DNA of 46,108 bases from Streptomyces oceani (GTDB lineage: Bacteria > Actinomycetota > Actinomycetes > Streptomycetales > Streptomycetaceae), in assembly GCF_001751245.1 (NCBI RefSeq), contig NZ_LJGU01000147.1, positions 1,947 through 48,054 on the forward strand, in the 5' to 3' direction. Below, one piece after another: positions 41,255 through 46,108 of this stretch. Within the stretch, counting starts at the first letter, position 1; each line of letters begins with the position of its first letter. Below the pieces are notes generated by a model. It searched no databases. It was not told the origin of the DNA and saw nothing but the letters and a program-made list of their open reading frames with translations. A program made the translations under genes and the position numbers.

Positions 41255-42538
41255 ATGACCACACGCGCCCCCGCCACGAGCGCCCCCGCCACACGCGCCC
41301 CCGCCACGAGCGCCGCCGACCTCGTTCACCAGCGCGTCGTCGGCCACAGCCTCGACGCCCCCTTCTACGTCAGTGAGGAGTTCCTCGCACTCGACATCGC
41401 GGCCGTCTTCGCCCGCAGTTGGATCTTCGTCGCCGCCGAGGCCGAACTCCCCGAACCCGGCGACTACGTCACGGTCACCATCGGGCCGTACTCGGTCATC
41501 CTGGTCCGCGACGATGAGGAGGACGTACGGGCCTTCCACAACGTGTGCCGACACCGTGGCGCGCGCCTGCTCCACGAGCCACACGGCTCGGTGGGCAACA
41601 TCGTCTGCGGCTACCACCACTGGACGTACGGCGTGGACGGCACGCTGCTGCACGCCGAATCACAGTCGCCCGACTTCGACCCCACCTGCTTCGGCCTGCG
41701 CACCGTGCACGTACGCACCCTCGCCGGCCTCGTCTTCGTCTCCCTCGCCGCCCGACCACCCGCCGACTTCGACGAGGTGGCCGACCGGGTTGAGCCGTAC
41801 CTCGCACCGCACAACCTGCGGCGGGCGAAGGTGGCGCGGCAGATCGACCTCGTCGAGGAGGCCAACTGGAAGCTCACCATGGAGAACAACCGGGAGTGCT
41901 ACCACTGCGCCGGCCACCCGGAACTCCAACGCTGCTACTTCCCGCTCTACAACTTCACGGCCGACGAGGTCCCGCCGGCGCTGCGTGCGACCTACGAGCG
42001 CTTCCTGGCGGCCGACGCGGACGCCCGCGCGACGTACGAGTCACTGGGCCTGCCCTACGAAACCATTGAGGAACTCGACACCCGCCCCACCGGCTTCCGC
42101 GTCCAGCGTGAACCGCTCGACCTGGCCGGCGAGTCCTTCACGACGGACGGCCGGGTCGCGGTCCGGCGCCTGCTCGCCGACTTCCCCACGGCGCGTCTCG
42201 GCCACCTGGGGCTCCACACGCAACCCAACGCCTGGTTCCACCTCGCGTCCGATCACGCCGTCACCTTCGCCGTCCTCCCGCTCGCGCCGGACCGCACCCT
42301 CGTCCGGACCACCTGGCTGGTGCACGCCGACGCCGTGGAGGGCGTCGACTACGACCCCGACACCCTGACGCGGGTGTGGAACACCACCAACGAGCAGGAC
42401 GCCGTGCTCGTCGCCCGCGCCCAGCGGGGCATCAGCAGCCCTGCCTACCTGCCGGGCCCCTACAGCCCGACCGAGTCCCAGGTCGAGGACTTCGTCAACT
42501 GGTACATCACCCGGCTGAAGGAACACCTGGAGGGCTGA
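41255..42538 (+). CDS. Rieske non-haem iron oxygenase, GbcA/Stc2-like
   Basis: This 427-residue oxygenase alpha subunit has the Rieske motif CRHRGARLL and CGYHHWTYG (two Cys, two His) and the mononuclear iron segment MENNRECYHCAGHPEL, with His/His and a later acidic ligand. Length and architecture fit glycine-betaine monooxygenase GbcA and stachydrine demethylase Stc2, which remove one N-methyl group as formaldehyde using O2. The N-terminus has a repeat APATSAPATRAPATSA from three 15-bp units (41266-41310). GGAGAG precedes ATG 41255, 20 bp after the previous gene. The electron donor is the next gene product. Confidence 0.92.
   Translation: MTTRAPATSAPATRAPATSAADLVHQRVVGHSLDAPFYVSEEFLALDIAAVFARSWIFVAAEAELPEPGDYVTVTIGPYSVILVRDDEEDVRAFHNVCRHRGARLLHEPHGSVGNIVCGYHHWTYGVDGTLLHAESQSPDFDPTCFGLRTVHVRTLAGLVFVSLAARPPADFDEVADRVEPYLAPHNLRRAKVARQIDLVEEANWKLTMENNRECYHCAGHPELQRCYFPLYNFTADEVPPALRATYERFLAADADARATYESLGLPYETIEELDTRPTGFRVQREPLDLAGESFTTDGRVAVRRLLADFPTARLGHLGLHTQPNAWFHLASDHAVTFAVLPLAPDRTLVRTTWLVHADAVEGVDYDPDTLTRVWNTTNEQDAVLVARAQRGISSPAYLPGPYSPTESQVEDFVNWYITRLKEHLEG
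41266..41310 (+). repeat. Three 15-bp tandem repeats at the Rieske gene start
   Basis: CGCCCCCGCCACGAG occurs at 41266, as a variant at 41281 and again at 41296, encoding APATS/APATR units outside the conserved domain. Confidence 0.8.
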
Positions 42539-43605
42539 TGACGATGACGACAGCCACGATGCCGGCCGGCCCCCTGCCCGCCTGGTGTGACGGGACGCTG
42601 GTGTGCACTCGCGTCGACGACGTCACCGCCGACGTCCGGACCTTCGTCCTCGAACCCACCGAACCCCGACTGTTCCGGCACGAGGCCGGCCAGTACCTCA
42701 CCCTCCTCCTCGACATCGACGGACGGCCCGTGGAGCGCTGCTACACCATCGCCTCCCCACCGACCCGCCCCGACGTCGTGGCGATCACCGTCAAACGCGT
42801 CTCCGGCGGACTGGTCTCCAACTGGCTCCACGACCACCTGACCCCCGGCACCACCGTGCGGGCGCGAGGCCCGCTCGGTGAGTTCTCCACCGCCCGGCAT
42901 CCCGCGCCGAAGTACCTCTTCCTGTCGGCGGGCAGCGGCGTGACCCCCGTGATGTCGATGACCCGGACGCTCTACGACCTGGCCCGTCCCGTGGACGTGG
43001 TGTTCCTCCACAGCGCCCGCACCTTCGAGGACATCATCTTCCGTCAGGAACTCGCCTTCATGACCGCCACCACGCCCCAACTCCGGGTGGCGCACGTCCT
43101 CGACGACCGTGGCGAGCGCCTGAATCCGGAACTGATCCGGGAACACGCTCCCGACCTCCTCGAACGGGAGGTCTTCGCCTGCGGGCCGGACGGCTACATG
43201 CGGGACGTACGGCGCATGCTCGCCACGGCCGGCCTCGACATGGCCCACTACCACGAGGAGAGCTTCAGCTTCCCCACCTCGGACGTGGCCCTGGCCGCGC
43301 CCGCCGGCCAGCACGAGTACGAGCGCGCGCCCGACTCGGGACAGGGCTTCAGCGTCGAGTTCACCCGCAGCGGGCGCACCATCGACTGCGACGCGGACAG
43401 CACCGTCCTGGCCGCGGCGGCCAGCGCGGGCATCAGCCTGCCGGCCTCGTGCGGCCAGGGCATGTGCGGAACCTGCAAGACCACGCTGCTCGCCGGTTCC
43501 GTCGACATGCCGCACAAGGGCGGCATCCGACCCCGCGAGATCGCGGATCACAAGATCCTGCTGTGCTGCTCGAAACCCCTGGACGACCTGGTGATAGACG
43601 CCTGA
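42538..43605 (+). CDS. Hybrid ferredoxin reductase, GbcB-like (FAD, NAD, 2Fe-2S)
   Basis: This 355-residue reductase has a FAD domain (GQYLTLLLDIDGRPVERCYTIASPP), a NAD domain (YLFLSAGSGVTPVMSM and FACGPDGYM) and a C-terminal plant-type ferredoxin (SCGQGMCGTCKTTLLAG, later CC). It passes electrons from NAD(P)H to the Rieske oxygenase. The ATG overlaps the stop of that gene (TGATG), so the two are translationally coupled. The size and domain order match GbcB. It is the last intact gene of the operon. Confidence 0.93.
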   Translation: MTMTTATMPAGPLPAWCDGTLVCTRVDDVTADVRTFVLEPTEPRLFRHEAGQYLTLLLDIDGRPVERCYTIASPPTRPDVVAITVKRVSGGLVSNWLHDHLTPGTTVRARGPLGEFSTARHPAPKYLFLSAGSGVTPVMSMTRTLYDLARPVDVVFLHSARTFEDIIFRQELAFMTATTPQLRVAHVLDDRGERLNPELIREHAPDLLEREVFACGPDGYMRDVRRMLATAGLDMAHYHEESFSFPTSDVALAAPAGQHEYERAPDSGQGFSVEFTRSGRTIDCDADSTVLAAAASAGISLPASCGQGMCGTCKTTLLAGSVDMPHKGGIRPREIADHKILLCCSKPLDDLVIDA

Positions 43606-43619
43606 CGGCACAACTCGAC

Positions 43620-43772
43620 GGGGTGACCCGCTGTTCCGTTTCAAGGGTGCGTTCGTCGCTCACCGGGAGAACATCTCCGCCGGCACCATCTCGTCATCCT
43701 GCCGACCCTGCTCGCGTTCCTCTTCCTCCAGCGGTACATCGACAACGACTTCGCCCGGGGGCGACGAAGTGA
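43620..43772 (+). pseudogene. Fragment of an ABC transporter permease C-terminus
   Basis: Around 43641-43690 a frame reads FKGAFVAHRENISAGTI. After a one-base loss near 43690 the next frame reads LVILPTLLAFLFLQRYIDNDFARG, and after one more lost G at about 43760 it would end ATK-stop (TGA 43770-43772). A hydrophobic segment followed by QRYI...ARGATK is the usual end of MalG-type sugar permeases. Only about 50 residues remain, so it is a remnant left after loss of the rest of a transporter, or a deletion junction. The family assignment is tentative. Confidence 0.5.
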
Positions 43773-43827
43773 GCCGGCCCGCGATCCGCCGGGGTGCCGA
43801 GTGTGCGGCACGCGCCACCCCGGGAGA

Positions 43828-44304
43828 TCAGGCCGCGCCGTGCAGCCGGCGGTGCAGCTCGCGTACCTGCTGGGCGAGGTCTTGGTACGGGCCCTCCACG
43901 CGGACTCCCGGCGCGACGTCCTGGATCGGCAGTGGCCGTACGGGCGCCGCCGCGACCCCCAGTTCCTCCAGCCAGGTGGTCAGTTGAGCGGAGGAGGAGG
44001 CGTAGACGATACGGCCCAGGCCCACCCAGGCGTGTGCCGCCGCGCACATGGGGCAGTGCTCGCCGGAGGTGAAGACGGTCGCACCGGCCCGCTCGTCCGG
44101 AGTCAGGTGTTCCACGGCCCAGCGGGCCAGCGCGAACTCCGGGTGGCGGGTGCGGTCACCGTCGGCCACCCGGTTGCGGTCCTCGGCCAGGACCGTCCCG
44201 TCCGCGGCGACGAGCAGCGAGCCGAAGGGTTCGTCGCCGGCCTCCAGTGCCTCGGTGGCCAGTGCCACACAGCGGCGCAGATGCCGCGTCTCGACCTCTT
44301 CCAC
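43828..44304 (-). CDS. Nucleoside/nucleobase deaminase (CDA superfamily)
   Basis: The 158-residue protein has the zinc deaminase motifs HPEFAL (catalytic Glu) and TSGEHCPMCAAAH (PCxxC-type, Cys/Cys ligands), with a start helix RHLRRCVALATEALEAGDEPFGSLLVA. This is the guanine/tRNA-adenosine deaminase branch; guanine deaminase is a reasonable guess, but specificity is not fixed. GTG 44304 is supported by GGAGG 7 bp upstream. Converges on the permease fragment. Confidence 0.9.
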   Translation of the reverse strand: MEEVETRHLRRCVALATEALEAGDEPFGSLLVAADGTVLAEDRNRVADGDRTRHPEFALARWAVEHLTPDERAGATVFTSGEHCPMCAAAHAWVGLGRIVYASSSAQLTTWLEELGVAAAPVRPLPIQDVAPGVRVEGPYQDLAQQVRELHRRLHGAA

Positions 44305-44396
44305 CGTGATGCCTCCAGAGCCTGAGTTCCCGAACTCGACCGACCGGCCTGGTCACGCACTCTACCGCCGTACCGCCCCGCCCACTCGCGGCCCGC

Positions 44397-44654
44397 TCAC
44401 CACACGAGGGCGACGCCCGCGAGCAGGAGCGTCAGCAGGACGAGGAGGCAACCGCCGCTCGTCGGGGCCGCGTTCTTCCCGCTCACCTCGGCGCGCACTC
44501 TGCGCATGTCCTCCTGTTGCGGCGGACATCCCGGCCTCGGGGTGTCGTCCTGGCGGTACAGACGACAGGGCAGGCCCGTCATGAACTCCGGGTCGTACCC
44601 CCATCCGCACATGGTGCATTTCGGGTCTCGCTTCGCTGGCCCTAACCGTTCCAT
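44397..44654 (-). CDS. Small membrane protein with zinc-ribbon-like cysteines
   Basis: This 85-residue protein has CTMCGWGYDPEFMTGLPC near the N-terminus, a basic/acidic middle, and one C-terminal membrane helix (GGCLLVLLTLLLAGVALVW). It is not recognised. The Cys-rich cytosolic head and single tail anchor suggest a small membrane-tethered metal-binding protein. ATG 44654 was chosen for the AAGGAG 6 bp upstream. Confidence 0.65.
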   Translation of the reverse strand: MERLGPAKRDPKCTMCGWGYDPEFMTGLPCRLYRQDDTPRPGCPPQQEDMRRVRAEVSGKNAAPTSGGCLLVLLTLLLAGVALVW

Positions 44655-44845
44655 GATCATCTCCTTGGCGGTGACAAGCATGCGGGAGAGAGGTTAGCCA
44701 CGTACAAGATCACGCACAGCGCGTCGCGCGAATTCTCCTCGGCTCGCTGACCTGCTGGTGTCGTACGACCACCCTGCGCTGGGACGCGGTGTGCGCATCC
44801 TCACCGGTCCACGCTCTCCATGGGGCCGCCCGGTGCGGCTAGGGT

Positions 44846-44980
44846 GATCACGAGGTTCGAGGTGCCCCACGGCGTACGCCACGCCACGGGGAGAATCTGG
44901 GAAGCCGGTGCAAGTCCGGCACAGGGCCCGCTGCGGTAACTCAGGCACAGACCTGGGAAGTCCGAAGACCGGCCTCGATC
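44846..44980 (+). promoter_or_regulatory. Cobalamin (B12) riboswitch
   Basis: The leader shows the diagnostic cobalamin elements: GGGAAGCCGGTGCAAGTCC from 44899, CAGGGCCCGCTGCGGTAAC (44922-44940) and GAAGTCCGAAGACCGGCC (44957-44974). The P1 stem pairs CGAGG (44851-44855) with CCTCG (44973-44977). The chelatase ATG follows at 45034 with GGGAG about 6 bp before it. A small CCCGG/CCGGG hairpin (about 44983-45005) lies between, so ligand binding could control translation or termination. High cobalamin is expected to switch the gene off. Confidence 0.93.
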
Positions 44981-45033
44981 CGACCCGGGCGCGACCGCGT
45001 CCGGGACTCATGGCAGATCGAGCGGGAGCCCCT

Positions 45034-46108
45034 ATGCCAGTGCAGTACCCCTTTTCGGCTGTCGTCGGCTCCGACGACATGACCCTCGCCCTCGCCCTCA
45101 CCGCGATCGACCCGCTCATCGGCGGCGTCCTCGTACGCGGCGAGAAGGGCACCGCGAAGACGACGACGGTGCGGGGCTTCACCGAGGTCCTGCCGCCGGT
45201 GCCGGTCTACGAGGGCGACCGGTTCTCCGTCGACCCGGGTGATCCGCACGCCGAGTCCCCCGACGGCCCGTTCGGCCCGGACACCCCGGTCGTCACCCGT
45301 CCCGCGCGGCTCGTCGAACTCCCCGCCGGTGCCGGCGACGACCGGGTCACCGGCACGCTGCACCTGGAGGGGGCGCTGCGTACGGGCGCCGTGGAGTTCG
45401 AGCCCGGTCTGCTCGCCCGCGCACACCGCGGGATGCTCTACGTCGACGAGATCAACCTGCTGCACGACCACCTCGTCGACCTGCTGCTGGACGCCGCGGC
45501 CACCGGCCGCCTCAGCGTCGAACGGGACGGGGTGTCGGTCGAGCACGCGGCGTGGTTCGCGCTCATCGGCACGATGAATCCCGAGGAGGGGGAACTCCGC
45601 CCGCAGTTGCTCGACCGGTTCGGACTCACGGTCGAGGTCGCCGCGACCCGGGAGCCGGACGTCCGGGCCGAGGTCGTACGCCGCCGCCTGGCGTTCGACG
45701 CCGACCCGGCCGGTTTCGCCGCGCGTTGGGAGACCGAGCAGCAGGCCGTACGCGAACGGCTCGCCGCCGCCCGGCGGCTGGTCGGCGGCATCGCGCTGGA
45801 CGACGACACGCTGACGACCATCGCCGGGATCTGCGCCGCCTTCGACGTGGACGGCCTGCGCGCCGACCTGGTGACCGCCCGCGCCGCCGTCGCGCACGCG
45901 GCCTGGCAGGGGCGTACGCACGTCACCCGACAGGACGTACGGGCCGCGGCCCGGCTCGCGCTGCCCCATCGCCGCCGGCGTAACCCCTTCGACGAGCCGG
46001 GACTCGACGAGGAACGGCTGGACGAACTGCTCGGCCCGGACGATCCGGAGCCCGACGGCCCCGACCCGGGCGGCCCGGGCGGCGGCCCGGGCGGCGGCGC
46101 GGACACCG
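45034..46108 (+). CDS. Cobaltochelatase/Mg-chelatase-type AAA+ ATPase (partial, 3' end outside window)
   Basis: At least 358 residues are encoded and the frame is open to the window end. The Walker A motif is GEKGTAKT (36-43), the Walker B is GMLYVDEINLL, and a sensor region GTMNPEEGELRPQLLDRFGL follows: the ChlI/BchD-like AAA+ core. The visible end is an acidic Pro/Gly linker (EPDGPDPGGPGGGPGGG), typical of the fused I-D chelatase subunit whose C-terminal von Willebrand domain would lie beyond the window. It works with a CobN-type subunit to insert cobalt into the corrin ring. Regulated by the upstream riboswitch. Confidence 0.93.
   Translation, partial: MPVQYPFSAVVGSDDMTLALALTAIDPLIGGVLVRGEKGTAKTTTVRGFTEVLPPVPVYEGDRFSVDPGDPHAESPDGPFGPDTPVVTRPARLVELPAGAGDDRVTGTLHLEGALRTGAVEFEPGLLARAHRGMLYVDEINLLHDHLVDLLLDAAATGRLSVERDGVSVEHAAWFALIGTMNPEEGELRPQLLDRFGLTVEVAATREPDVRAEVVRRRLAFDADPAGFAARWETEQQAVRERLAAARRLVGGIALDDDTLTTIAGICAAFDVDGLRADLVTARAAVAHAAWQGRTHVTRQDVRAAARLALPHRRRRNPFDEPGLDEERLDELLGPDDPEPDGPDPGGPGGGPGGGADT

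Overview
The window is about 46 kb of very GC-rich DNA. Codon use is strongly G/C in third positions, GTG and TTG starts are common, and several promoters look leaderless. Markers include a mycothiol-type maleylpyruvate isomerase, a PP2C/SpoIIE phosphatase fused to an anti-sigma-like ATPase, a CYP157/CYP154-type P450 pair, a large-family (DUF574-type) methyltransferase and a PhoX phosphatase with a Tat signal. Together these indicate a chromosomal segment from Streptomyces or a close relative. Most of it reads as core or near-core chromosome with small accessory patches. No tRNA or rRNA gene was recognised.

Layout. 1-5.3 kb: a methyltransferase, a decayed Phd/YefM-RelE toxin-antitoxin pair, a GntR-MFS operon, a mycothiol-dependent-isomerase-like protein and a LURP-one-like protein. 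5.3-10.2 kb: a BBE-type flavin oxidase divergent from a DinB-like protein, two GNAT acetyltransferases, a short GntR regulator divergent from a small conserved protein, and a SUKH-4-like protein. 10.2-12.8 kb: an XRE/DUF5919 regulator broken by an in-frame amber codon, then an IS110-family element whose left non-coding end folds like a bridge RNA. 12.8-24.3 kb: an NHL-repeat thioredoxin, an M18 aminopeptidase, a large acyl-CoA dehydrogenase with a TetR-type operator, an SseB-like protein with an Ala/Gly/His/Gln-rich repeat tail, a multidomain PP2C phosphatase and aspS. 24.3-29 kb: phoX behind a PHO-box-like repeat, an MmpS-like lipoprotein, an anti-sigma-type ATPase and a two-domain VOC protein. 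29-36 kb: a translationally coupled P450 pair, two methyltransferases and an FG-GAP exported protein. 36.1-38 kb: a degenerate type I-E-like CRISPR remnant, a LLM flavin oxidoreductase and a badly decayed C39-type peptidase pseudogene. 38.2-43.8 kb: an IclR regulator and a three-gene demethylation operon (flavin demethylase, Rieske oxygenase, ferredoxin reductase) behind a perfect 15-bp IclR-type palindrome, ending in a fragment of a transporter permease. 43.8-46.1 kb: a nucleoside deaminase, a small zinc-ribbon/membrane protein, a cobalamin riboswitch and the start of a cobaltochelatase-type ATPase running off the window.

How genes work together. The clearest functional unit is the IclR-controlled operon at 39.2-43.6 kb. 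Its content matches catabolism of N-methylated compounds such as glycine betaine or stachydrine: a GbcA/GbcB-like oxygenase pair removes one methyl group and a DgcA/StcD-like flavoprotein removes the next. The B12 riboswitch and chelatase form a cobalt/cobalamin regulatory unit. phoX is probably under PhoP.

The most notable observations are the probable CRISPR remnant with about 61-bp periodicity and no cas genes, the putative IS110 bridge RNA fold, the CYP157-like protein lacking the ExxR arginine, and several genes disrupted by single-base lesions. Short in-frame tandem repeats also recur at gene ends and linkers.
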